Shown in pieces: positions 49,187-57,351 of a stretch of DNA of 64,000 nucleotides. The translations under genes and the position numbers were made by a program. Numbering within the stretch: the stretch's first letter is position 1; each line of letters starts with the position of its first letter. The stretch is from NCBI GenBank assembly GCA_964536805.1, contig CAZHYQ010000010.1, positions 47,132 to 111,131 on the forward strand, written 5' to 3'. The notes under the pieces were generated by a model that was not told where the DNA came from, searched no databases, and saw only the letters and a program-made list of their open reading frames with translations. This DNA comes from Longilinea sp964536805. GTDB lineage: Bacteria > Chloroflexota > Anaerolineae > Anaerolineales > Anaerolineaceae.

Positions 49187-50581
49187 TCAGAACAGGTTGG
49201 CATATCCTTGTAAAAGATTCGACATCCAGGTGATATACGGTCCCGGAATGATACCTGCCACAACCAAGATCACCGCTCCGGCGAGCAACAAGGCAATCTG
49301 ATATCGGTCCTCTTCAATGTGGCCAATTTTGGGTTCGCCATGGAATAGGGCTGCCAAATAGCGGATGCCAGCAAACACCATGCCCGCGCAACCCACAAGC
49401 GCCCAAATTGCCATTGGGATAGAGTGCGTCCCTAATTCTTCAAGCAACGGCTGGCGAATGGGGAACCCCGCTAATAAAGGCAGGCCGCCGGTTGAAAAAA
49501 TGGCTAATAGGCATACTGCCGCTGCGATTGGCAGCCGTTGGAAAGCCTGCTTTTCCTCTTCAAACTTCACTGATACATCGTGACTTTGCATCACCGACAA
49601 TGCAAGCGCCCACAGGCCCAGCCCGATCATCCGCGGAAAAAAACTGCTGGCGTAAAAGGCCAGCCCGGAAGTGGAATGAAGACTCAACGCAAGCAGGGCA
49701 AAACCAGTTTCCAAAATGACCGCATAGCCAAAAAGACGGGTAAGGTCGCGCTGAAAGGCAGCCCAGATGCCTGCCGTGGCGACCATGATCGTTCCTGCAA
49801 GTTGCAATCCCTGAAAGAGAAGTGTTGAATTTCTGAGAAATGCATACGAATTTAGGAAGTTTAAGAGCAAAGAAAATACAACGGTGGGCAATAGGCTTAA
49901 TAAAAAACCTACCACATAGGGGTGACTTTCCCCTGCCAGTAACGGAATCCAGGTATAAAACGGGAAAATTGCCAGCCAGAAAGCCAGCCCCAATCCCAAC
50001 AAAAGGGTCGCTTCCAGTAAAAGACTTTCGAGCGATGGATTGATCTCAGTGGCATTTAAAGCCCAGCCGCCAATCAGGATACAGGGCATACCAAGGGTCT
50101 GAAAAATCAAATAGCGCATCACTCCCTGGCCGGCCGGTTTTCCAGGCGGGACCAGCATGGGAATGCTCAGAAGAACGGCAATTTCAACCAACAATGCCGA
50201 AAACAGAAAAGGCTCCACTGCCAGCGACGCAACCAGCACAGCGATCATACCCAGACCAAAAGGAGTGAAAAGCCGGTATGTGCTGGCTGCGGGTGCACCA
50301 AAGAACCAGAAGGCGCTTAACCCGTAAATAAGCACGAGTAAGGTACGGTCCGAATTTTCGAGCACCAACCGCCGTCCAAGGATCGAAAACGAGGTGGTTA
50401 GCTCATAGGCTCGGTCGCCAAATTGCAGCAGGCTGTCAAAATTGACAAGCGCCGCTGCGACGGCAAGCGCCAAGGAGATTCCAGCTGCAGTCCAACGTGT
50501 AAAACCAGTTCGCCGATTAAACATTGTCAGAAGCACGGCAACGCCAAAGGGCACGAATACCCAAAAAGTAATCGTGCTCAT
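49187..50581 (-). CDS. Complex I antiporter-like membrane protein (NuoM/N-MrpD type)
   Basis: 464 aa with ~12-14 membrane segments. The core WLAIFPFYTWIPLLAGE, then a segment ending HPYVVGFLLSLLPTVV, aligns by eye with the NuoM/N pattern FPFHxWLP...AP..VSALLSG.LLK.G. The membrane Lys of LLK is Pro/Thr here, while the TM5 Glu position is kept (LLVEIAVLLSIP). Such subunits move protons in complex I, Mrp antiporters and formate hydrogenlyase. Its start overlaps the preceding gene by 4 bp (ATGA). No redox subunits are nearby, so a partner is missing or elsewhere. Confidence 0.75.
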   Translation of the reverse strand: MSTITFWVFVPFGVAVLLTMFNRRTGFTRWTAAGISLALAVAAALVNFDSLLQFGDRAYELTTSFSILGRRLVLENSDRTLLVLIYGLSAFWFFGAPAASTYRLFTPFGLGMIAVLVASLAVEPFLFSALLVEIAVLLSIPMLVPPGKPAGQGVMRYLIFQTLGMPCILIGGWALNATEINPSLESLLLEATLLLGLGLAFWLAIFPFYTWIPLLAGESHPYVVGFLLSLLPTVVFSLLLNFLNSYAFLRNSTLLFQGLQLAGTIMVATAGIWAAFQRDLTRLFGYAVILETGFALLALSLHSTSGLAFYASSFFPRMIGLGLWALALSVMQSHDVSVKFEEEKQAFQRLPIAAAVCLLAIFSTGGLPLLAGFPIRQPLLEELGTHSIPMAIWALVGCAGMVFAGIRYLAALFHGEPKIGHIEEDRYQIALLLAGAVILVVAGIIPGPYITWMSNLLQGYANLF

Positions 50582-51162
50582 GATGATTGCTCCTCTTCTG
50601 GGTTTACCAGCAAATACGCACCCGCCAGAGCCAGCCCCAAAGTCACCCCCGAAATTAGCCCTGCAACCAACACAGAGTTTTCCACGGCGGCATAAAGCAA
50701 CTCAAATCCGGAAAGGACAGTGAACAAACCCAAAATGACTCGCAACGGACGGTGCGACATGCCTAATTGCAACAAGCCCATGCCGATTAAAATGACCGCA
50801 CCCAATACATAATTGCTTCCCGCTGGGAAAAATTTTTGTAATGATGGCGCAATCGCAAAGGCCAGCACCCATACCAATGAAGCGGTCACCACTTTGAACC
50901 CGCGTACAGGCAAACGTTCCTGGCCTTCCTCCTCCAGGGCATTACCGGGTTGCGACACCCCCAGCACTGCTCCCGACATCCATCCGGTGACCAATTTCAC
51001 CGCCGCTAATCCAAGCGACCATTGCCACGAGATCATCCAAAACATACCCAGGTAAAGAACCGCCAGCGCTATGATGCTCCAGCGCCAGTTCTGGCTGACC
51101 AGCAAAGTTAACGATGAACCAATCAACAGAACCAAAGGAATCCAACCAAGTGCGTGGTCCAT
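50578..51162 (-). CDS. Small multi-pass membrane protein in the antiporter-like cluster
   Basis: 194 aa from the ATG at 51162, overlapping the upstream stop by 1 nt (TAATG); the longer ORF upstream of it is a shadow of that gene. It has about six hydrophobic segments and an acidic C-terminus (NPEEEQSS). By size and place it resembles the small subunits (NuoJ/K, HyfE) accompanying antiporter-like subunits, but no signature residue is decisive. A soluble loop (LEEEGQERLPVRG) lies between segments 3 and 4. Confidence 0.6.
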   Translation of the reverse strand: MDHALGWIPLVLLIGSSLTLLVSQNWRWSIIALAVLYLGMFWMISWQWSLGLAAVKLVTGWMSGAVLGVSQPGNALEEEGQERLPVRGFKVVTASLVWVLAFAIAPSLQKFFPAGSNYVLGAVILIGMGLLQLGMSHRPLRVILGLFTVLSGFELLYAAVENSVLVAGLISGVTLGLALAGAYLLVNPEEEQSS

Positions 51163-52769
51163 TATTGACCGATTCCTGGTATCAGAATGGTCAGGAGCAG
51201 CGCCAGCAGTACCATGGCCCACAAAACGCCGCCCTCGCCTTCCAGAACAAGGGAAAAACCCTCCACCAAGCGGCGGACCAAACCCAAAAAATCCTGCATA
51301 GTCGCGTACAACCATCGCAGGCTGAAAAAATGGGCCAGCCAGCGGCCGGCGGCTTGAAGAATCACATCCAGCCAGGTAATACTTCGTTCCAACGCGATCA
51401 ACCGGTGCCGGCGCAGGACCAATGCCCCCAAGCCCGCGGCCAAAACAAAAGCAGCAACACTGGCTGGCCATTTATTGGCAGTCAGGGAATCTTGAGATCC
51501 TGTAAGCGCAATAATCCAGCTGCTGCCAGCCAGAATTAACAATCCCAACGGATAAGCCACCTTGATCCAGCCTTGCATTTCTTTGAGCGATTCACCCGGT
51601 GATAATGCATGACGAAGGAGTCCCACTACCAGTAATGCAACCACCAGAATTATCACAAGACTAAACAAAGTGGTGGTTTCACCAACTAAACTGCCCCAGC
51701 CACCAGATGCTGGAGTGAACGGCAAACCAATGACAGCGATGGCAGCCAGGAAGGGCAACACAAAAGAAAACCTGGCCCGGGCTGAATAGAGAAACAAAAC
51801 GCCGCCGCTCAGTATCATGGTAGTGGACCAGATCAGGCTGTTGACCGGATTGCCATTGATGACACTGGCAATCGCCAAACCGGCTGTTGAAACGATCCAA
51901 TACGGCCGTCCATTGAGTTCATTGGCTGCCCCAACCCACATGGCGGCAGCGTATAGCGACGCGACAGCCGTGCTCAGTTGAAGGAAAAAAGTCGCGGTGG
52001 TTGTGAGTTGGGGTGGGGTCAGATGGGCCAGTAAAACCAGACTGGTGGCAGCCGAAGCCATTCGGAGCGAAGTGCCAACACCTCGGCGCATTTGGATCTC
52101 ATTCTGATAGGGCAGGTTCAAGGGTAAAACGCCCAGCCTTAGGCCCGCAGCGGCCAACAGATAAATGTTTGCCGGAGGGAAGGGACTCACGGCAGCATCA
52201 ATGTTCAGGCTTTGACTAAAAACAAATGCAGCCAATGCGACTATCGTTCCTAAAACGCGTGCTGCGAATGCAATGATAACCTGCCGGTTCAAACGCGGCT
52301 CATGCACTGTCCGAAGCATGACCACCAGTTCAACCACATCGATCAAGGACCACATCAAGAGCAACGTAATTAAATTTCCAGAAATCACGCCTAGCAAACC
52401 AATGCCGGTGATGACCAAATTGCTCGCCCAGGCGATTGGGTAGCTTTTCTGGCTCAGGCGAACTGGCGCTGTGAGAATTACCGCCAGGAGTAAACCGGAC
52501 AGGCTGAAGGCCAGCGGCCAGGATACTGCATCAATTTGGAAAAGCAGGCGATCGTCCATTCTGACAGTAAAGGGCAGCCAATCTGCAAGCTGGAACGGCA
52601 ACGGCGACCGGAACCGAAAGAAAAGCTGCATGCCCCAGTTGATGACACCAGCCAGCATTGCAATCAACCAGGCCAGGCCGAAATTGGGGTGCAGCCGTTC
52701 AAGCAGAAAAATTCCCGCGGCTGCAACCAGCAGGACAAGTAGTGGAACTAGAATAATCCAGGAGGGCAT
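51162..52769 (-). CDS. Second complex I antiporter-like membrane protein (NuoL/N type)
   Basis: 535 aa, ~14 membrane segments. LLLMWSLIDVVELVVMLR corresponds by position to the TM5 F-x-x-W-E segment, but the Glu after Trp is Ser. The region LGVLPLNLPYQNEIQMRRG occupies the place of PFH-x-WLP-DA, and lacks the usual His and the membrane Lys. The C-terminus is a long helix-rich part. It is probably the first of a three-gene membrane module with the two genes downstream. No Shine-Dalgarno precedes it; it starts 3 nt after the hydantoinase stop and so appears coupled to it. Confidence 0.72.
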   Translation of the reverse strand: MPSWIILVPLLVLLVAAAGIFLLERLHPNFGLAWLIAMLAGVINWGMQLFFRFRSPLPFQLADWLPFTVRMDDRLLFQIDAVSWPLAFSLSGLLLAVILTAPVRLSQKSYPIAWASNLVITGIGLLGVISGNLITLLLMWSLIDVVELVVMLRTVHEPRLNRQVIIAFAARVLGTIVALAAFVFSQSLNIDAAVSPFPPANIYLLAAAGLRLGVLPLNLPYQNEIQMRRGVGTSLRMASAATSLVLLAHLTPPQLTTTATFFLQLSTAVASLYAAAMWVGAANELNGRPYWIVSTAGLAIASVINGNPVNSLIWSTTMILSGGVLFLYSARARFSFVLPFLAAIAVIGLPFTPASGGWGSLVGETTTLFSLVIILVVALLVVGLLRHALSPGESLKEMQGWIKVAYPLGLLILAGSSWIIALTGSQDSLTANKWPASVAAFVLAAGLGALVLRRHRLIALERSITWLDVILQAAGRWLAHFFSLRWLYATMQDFLGLVRRLVEGFSLVLEGEGGVLWAMVLLALLLTILIPGIGQ

Positions 52770-52772
52770 CCG

Positions 52773-54197
52773 TTAAAGTATATCGCCAAAAGGCTTGCGG
52801 TGAATGAACCGCCCCATTCCTGGTTTTCCGTGCCAGACTTCGTTTTCCACAATCAATTTGCCGCGCAAGTAAACTTTTTCCGGGTAACCCACCAGGTCCC
52901 AGCCTTCATACAGGTTGTAATCCGTTCGGTGTTGAGCGTGCGCCACGCCGTATTTGACCCTGCGCTCAGGATCCCAAATCAATAAGTCGGCGTCAGCGCC
53001 CGGCATGAGCGTGCCTTTTTGCGGATACATGCCAAAAATTCGCGCTGGATTGGTTGAATTCATGGCAACAAACTGATTGGCTGTGATTTTTCCACTGCGC
53101 ACGCCAAATGTCCAGAGAATGGGCAACCGGTCGCCAACACCCGGGAGACCATTTGGTATCCGGGTAAAATCTTCCCGGCCAAGTTCTTTGCCAGGGATGG
53201 CGATTTCCTGGCCTTCATAGAGGATCGGCTTTCGACCGTCAAAAAAGAATGGGCAATGATCGGTGGCCATGACCTGCAAAGTGCCGTCAGCGATGCCTTC
53301 CCACAACCGGGCATTGTCCGCAGCGCTTCGCATGGGCGGCGAGCATACCCATTTGGCCCCATCGGATTGGCGTAAATTGTTGATCGTGAAGAATAAATAT
53401 TGCGGGCAGGTCTCCCCCATAACCCTGACGCCGTGATCCCGGGCGTAAGCCAGTTGATCGACTTCGCCGCCGGCATTCATGTGGACAATGTATGCCGGCG
53501 CATCCGCCTGAGCTGCCAGGGCTGAGGCGCGCAAGGTAGCTTCCACAGCCCCCCACGCAGGACGGGTCAGCGCCTGCCATTCCGGCGAGGTATGCCCGGC
53601 CGCCAAGGCTTCAGCAATCATAGTTTCGATGACATCGCCATTTTCAGCGTGCACCATGGTCAACAGGCCGTTTTTACGCGCCAGGCGCATCACCTTGAAT
53701 ATTTCGCCATCCGAAAGACGCAAACGGTTGTTGTATGCCGTAAACACCTTGATACTGGTAATTCCTGCTTCGGCCAACTGGCCAATTTCAGCCGCAACCT
53801 CATCATCGAAATGAGTAATATTCATGTGGAAACTGAAATCGATGGCCGCCTTGGCATCCGCTTTCTTGTGGGCGGCCTCCACATTTGCCAGCAGCGGGCT
53901 TGTATCCTGCGATACAAAATCAATGGCCGTCGTTGTCCCGCCGAAAGCCGCGGCTTTGTGGCCGGTGTAATGATCGTCTGAAGAAACCGTACCTGCCATC
54001 GGTAAATCGAGGTGGGTATGCACATCGATCCCGCCCGGCATCACATACTTTCCAGCTGCGTCCACCACCTCCGCATCCACTGGCACCGTTAAGGAAGGTC
54101 CTATTTGGGCGATTTTTTCGCCTTTAACCAAAAGATCTGCCTGAAACGTCTCAGAAGCAGTAATCAATGTACCGTTTTTTATCAATAAGCTGCTCAT
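52773..54197 (-). CDS. D-hydantoinase/dihydropyrimidinase
   Basis: 474 aa, cyclic amidohydrolase. GGIDVHTHLDLPMAGT carries the HxH metal pair (~56-62), GITSIKVFTAYNN has the carboxylated Lys (~146-150), VHAENGD (~180) and MNAGGEVDQL with His nearby (~235) supply further ligands, and ATDHCPFF gives the metal Asp (~312). It opens hydantoins or 5,6-dihydropyrimidines. AAGGAG precedes the ATG. It is downstream of a nucleoside-type ABC transporter and near a PLP enzyme and carbamate kinase, which suggests purine/pyrimidine breakdown. The membrane module follows after 3 nt. Confidence 0.93.
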   Translation of the reverse strand: MSSLLIKNGTLITASETFQADLLVKGEKIAQIGPSLTVPVDAEVVDAAGKYVMPGGIDVHTHLDLPMAGTVSSDDHYTGHKAAAFGGTTTAIDFVSQDTSPLLANVEAAHKKADAKAAIDFSFHMNITHFDDEVAAEIGQLAEAGITSIKVFTAYNNRLRLSDGEIFKVMRLARKNGLLTMVHAENGDVIETMIAEALAAGHTSPEWQALTRPAWGAVEATLRASALAAQADAPAYIVHMNAGGEVDQLAYARDHGVRVMGETCPQYLFFTINNLRQSDGAKWVCSPPMRSAADNARLWEGIADGTLQVMATDHCPFFFDGRKPILYEGQEIAIPGKELGREDFTRIPNGLPGVGDRLPILWTFGVRSGKITANQFVAMNSTNPARIFGMYPQKGTLMPGADADLLIWDPERRVKYGVAHAQHRTDYNLYEGWDLVGYPEKVYLRGKLIVENEVWHGKPGMGRFIHRKPFGDIL

Positions 54198-54228
54198 GCA
54201 TTACTCCTTGGCAATTGATCCTGCCATT

Positions 54229-54822
54229 TTACCAGTTTTGATCCGGCAAGTATTGGTCTTTTCCTTCGCGTAGACTGCCAAAATCACCCATTAATGCCCG
54301 AAGCGCAGGTTCAATCAATTCTTCCGGTAAATCGTTTGCCTGGTAGAGCCCTTCCTTCAATGCTCGCTCGCGCAACGAACGCCATAATAGACTTCGCTCT
54401 TCCGAGCGCACCACCAAATCGGCTAGACTATGCGCACCTGCTAATAATTCACCAGTCGTGTACAGGAAAGTCAACCGCCGCCAACCTCCGGCTTGAATTG
54501 GCCTCGGCAGGGATTGCAGCGGACCAAGTTGAATTTTGTAATATTCTTCGGCCGCATGCGGGTGATTGGGCTCGTTTCGCAATAATTCAGCCCGGGTGGC
54601 CATTTCATGCCCGCGTACCGGAGCAACCATCTCCACCTGCCAGCGGTGGGCTTTGCCAAAGCCCCCAGTCTGGTAAAAAGCCAGATAATCAACTGAAACG
54701 ACTTTCGGCGCATGCCGCAAGGGAATGCGGTACCAGCCTAACAAGCGCGCAATTTCAAGGTCGCGCGGCTCGGTCACCACCGCCACCAGAATCAAGGCTG
54801 TTTCAGGTGGAAATTCGTTCAT
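54229..54822 (-). CDS. Hypothetical protein
   Basis: 197 aa if it starts at the ATG at 54822; ATGs at 54831 and 54843 are also in frame, none with a good ribosome binding site. No signal peptide or membrane helix. It begins with TALILVAVVTEPRDLEIARLLGWYRIP in one piece (residue ~6 on; only part shown here: VTEPRDLEIARLL), followed by a mixed alpha/beta stretch and an Arg/Leu-rich helical C-terminus. I do not recognise the family; the even, domain-like composition suggests a real conserved protein. It sits between the PLP enzyme and the hydantoinase. Confidence 0.65.
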   Translation of the reverse strand: MNEFPPETALILVAVVTEPRDLEIARLLGWYRIPLRHAPKVVSVDYLAFYQTGGFGKAHRWQVEMVAPVRGHEMATRAELLRNEPNHPHAAEEYYKIQLGPLQSLPRPIQAGGWRRLTFLYTTGELLAGAHSLADLVVRSEERSLLWRSLRERALKEGLYQANDLPEELIEPALRALMGDFGSLREGKDQYLPDQNW

Positions 54823-54840
54823 TTGTCCCATAATTAGCAG

Positions 54841-54869
54841 CATCCGGTGCGGGCAACCCGCACCGGATG
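54841..54869 (-). terminator. Perfect 13-bp hairpin after the PLP enzyme gene
   Basis: Arms 54841-54853 and 54857-54869 are fully complementary, GC-rich, with a CAA loop. No T run follows on the minus strand. It lies 12 nt after the PLP enzyme stop and directly before the possible starts of the hypothetical gene, so it could be a pause/terminator or an mRNA stability element. Confidence 0.55.
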
Positions 54870-54881
54870 GCAGTTCTGATG

Positions 54882-56351
54882 CTATTTGATCAGGCCGACT
54901 TCCTGGTTGAAATCATTGATCAAAGCGTCAATTTCACCGCTCTGTTTCTGGATATCCGTCCAGTAATTGGGATCATCCCATTGCGCCAGGATTTCTTCAT
55001 AGGTTCTTCCCTGCTGCTCGACCCAGGTGTAGTATTTCAGGTTGTGGACACGCTTGCGGTCAAACTCGCTCAATTCAAGCAGGTTATCGATAGATTCGCC
55101 CATAAGGTATCGGGCAAAATCAGCAGCTGCTTGTACCTCAGTGTATTCACCGTCCTTCGCGCGTTCCTCGGCAACCCGGCTAGTATACAATTGCATCGAG
55201 TCGGTCAGGACAGTCACCACGACATCGGTGTCACCCATTTCATAGTATTTAGCCATCTTGATCGCTGAAAGCAGGTTAGCTATGCCAGAAATACCTAACA
55301 AGTCGAGTTGATTGACTAATGCTACAGGGACGCCCTTCTTGATAAGATACGCTTGGCCGACTGGTTCGTTAAACAGGCGCATGAGATGGATTACAGCATC
55401 ATCATCAATAGCCATCACCATATCGGTGTTCTTCACATTGTGAATCCATGGAACATGCTTATCGCCAATTCCCTCAATGCGGTGCGCGCCAAAACCGTTT
55501 TGCAGCAGAGTGGGGCATTGCAGTGCTTCACTGGCAGCTACTTTGCTGGCTGGGAAGAGCTGTTTTAAGTAATCGCCACTGGCAATTGTCCCAGCTGAAC
55601 CGGTCGTGAAGACCGATCCACGCATGGTATCGCTTGGCCTCATTGACTGTTGTAACATTTCCGCAAAGGCATGGCCTGTTACTAAATAATGCCACAGGTA
55701 ATTGCCAAACTCTTCAAATTGATTAAATATCATCAATTCCTGACCTGAGCGGCGCAATTCCCAGCACTTGTCAAAGATTTCTTTGACATTGGATTCGGTT
55801 CCCGGGGTGGCAATCACCTCTCCGGCAATCTTCGACAGCCACTCGAAGCGCTCGCGGCTCATACCCTCGGGCAAAATAGCGATTGATTCGCAAGCAAGCA
55901 ATGCCGAGTCGTATGCGCCGCCGCGGCAGTAATTGCCAGTGGAAGGCCAGACCGCTTTCTCAGTTGTCGGGTCAAACTGGCCGGTAACAAGACGGGGCAC
56001 TAGACAGCCAAATGCCGCCCCGACTTTATGCGCTCCGGTGGGGAACCATTTGCCCACCAGTGCTAAAATGCGAGCAGGGGTTCCCGTTAAACTGGACGGA
56101 AATTCTATATAATTTACGCCATGGAAACCACCCCCCATCTCCTTAGGCTCATTCATCCAGTTGATCCGGAACAGGTTATTGGGATGAACATCCCAAAGAC
56201 CAATGTGCTTAAGGGCTTCTTTAATCGGTGCCGGTGTCTTTTCCGGTGCGAGCATTTGCGCAAAAGTAGGAATAACAATATTCCGTTCGCGAGCGCGGCG
56301 AATCGCCTTCGCCCGGCGTTCCGGCATTGCAGTCAAATCAATTTTTGCCAT
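54882..56351 (-). CDS. Fold-type II PLP enzyme (cysteine synthase/TrpB-like family)
   Basis: 489 aa from the ATG at 56351 (GAGAGG 8 nt upstream; a start seven codons earlier overlaps the next gene). GKWFPTGAHKVGAAFGCL holds the likely PLP Lys (~110), STGNYCRGGAYDSALLA resembles the substrate-binding SSGNxG loop (~140-156), and SVFTTGSAGTIASGDYLKQ is a glycine-rich phosphate loop. It is larger than cysteine synthase (~310 aa) or diaminopropionate ammonia-lyase (~400 aa). It is probably a lyase or synthase of an amino acid; the substrate is unknown. The neighbourhood with hydantoinase and nucleoside transport is suggestive, as in the E. coli ygeX-hyuA region, but this is inference. Confidence 0.75.
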   Translation of the reverse strand: MAKIDLTAMPERRAKAIRRARERNIVIPTFAQMLAPEKTPAPIKEALKHIGLWDVHPNNLFRINWMNEPKEMGGGFHGVNYIEFPSSLTGTPARILALVGKWFPTGAHKVGAAFGCLVPRLVTGQFDPTTEKAVWPSTGNYCRGGAYDSALLACESIAILPEGMSRERFEWLSKIAGEVIATPGTESNVKEIFDKCWELRRSGQELMIFNQFEEFGNYLWHYLVTGHAFAEMLQQSMRPSDTMRGSVFTTGSAGTIASGDYLKQLFPASKVAASEALQCPTLLQNGFGAHRIEGIGDKHVPWIHNVKNTDMVMAIDDDAVIHLMRLFNEPVGQAYLIKKGVPVALVNQLDLLGISGIANLLSAIKMAKYYEMGDTDVVVTVLTDSMQLYTSRVAEERAKDGEYTEVQAAADFARYLMGESIDNLLELSEFDRKRVHNLKYYTWVEQQGRTYEEILAQWDDPNYWTDIQKQSGEIDALINDFNQEVGLIK

Positions 56352-56368
56352 TTTCGTTTCCTCTCGCT

Positions 56369-57319
56369 TCATGATTTTGAAAAATCGTCCGGCGACTCGC
56401 GCACAATATATAAAGGACGACCTTTTACCTCGTCATAGATGCGGCCAATATATTCGCCAAGAATTCCCAGCGAAATTAGCTGCACGCCTCCCAAGAACAA
56501 TACTGCAATCAGGGTGGATGCCTGTCCCAGGAAAACCTCGCCTGTGGTTGCCCTTAGAATAATCACAACCAGCGCTGCCACCAGGCTCAAACCTGCCGCG
56601 ATAAATCCCAGAAAGGTGGCAATCTGCAAGGGCAGGTAGGAGAAGCCCGTGATAGCTGTCAAGGCTAATTTCAGCATTTTCCGGAACGGATACTTGGTAC
56701 TGCCGGCAAAGCGCGCCAACCGTTTGTACGGCACGCCGACTTGTTTGAAGCCAACCCAGGCTGACATGCCCCGCAGGAAACGGTGATGTTCGCGCATACG
56801 GTTCATCACATCCACCACCCGCCGGTCCATCAAGCGGAAATCGCCCGTATCCATCGGGATCCTGACATCAGTGATCTTGTCGATCAAGCGGTAAAAAAGG
56901 GATGCTGTCCAAAGTTTGAATGCCGTTTCGCCTTCCCGCTCAGCCCGCACGGCAAAAACAACCTCGTAGCCTTCCCGCCATTTGGTGATCAGGTCCAGAA
57001 TCACCTCGGGCGGATCCTGCAAATCTGAATCAATGATCGTCACGGCCTTGCCGCGGCTGTAATCCAGGCCAGCGGTTACAGCGATCTGATGGCCGAAATT
57101 TCGGGCAAAGATCACCGGCCGTACATGAGCATCATCCGCCGCGAGCTGCCGTATGATGTCCGTTGAGCCGTCTTGCGAACCGTCGTCCACCAGAATCAAC
57201 TCCCAACTTTCACCAGTGGATTCCATAACGCCATGGACGCGGCTGTAAAACTCCATCACGCTGCCCTTCTCGTTGAAAACCGGGGCGACTACCGTGAAAA
57301 CAGGTTGCTCAGAAGACAA
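56369..57319 (-). CDS. Membrane-bound family 2 glycosyltransferase (GtrB/DPM-like)
   Basis: 316 aa. GT-A domain: VVAPVFNEKGSV (~9-20), ILVDDGSQDGS (~41), TIIDSDLQDPPEVI with the DxD (~91-104), and FRLMDRRVVDVMNRM. The C-terminus has two membrane helices (~230-255 and ~268-292) and then GEYIGRIYDEVKGRP, the hallmark of the GtrB/ArnC-type bactoprenyl-phosphate sugar transferases. It makes a polyprenyl-phosphate sugar at the inner face of the membrane. It lies 17 nt before the PLP enzyme start. Confidence 0.93.
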   Translation of the reverse strand: MSSEQPVFTVVAPVFNEKGSVMEFYSRVHGVMESTGESWELILVDDGSQDGSTDIIRQLAADDAHVRPVIFARNFGHQIAVTAGLDYSRGKAVTIIDSDLQDPPEVILDLITKWREGYEVVFAVRAEREGETAFKLWTASLFYRLIDKITDVRIPMDTGDFRLMDRRVVDVMNRMREHHRFLRGMSAWVGFKQVGVPYKRLARFAGSTKYPFRKMLKLALTAITGFSYLPLQIATFLGFIAAGLSLVAALVVIILRATTGEVFLGQASTLIAVLFLGGVQLISLGILGEYIGRIYDEVKGRPLYIVRESPDDFSKS

Positions 57320-57351
57320 TTGGTTCCTCCAAAAATGCGTCTTTTGCGAGT

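Noticed and set aside
50578..51471. Longer version of the small membrane protein
   Set aside because: The extra 103 N-terminal residues are out-of-frame translation of the neighbouring antiporter-like gene; the ATG at 51162 makes a TAATG overlap and starts a clean membrane protein.
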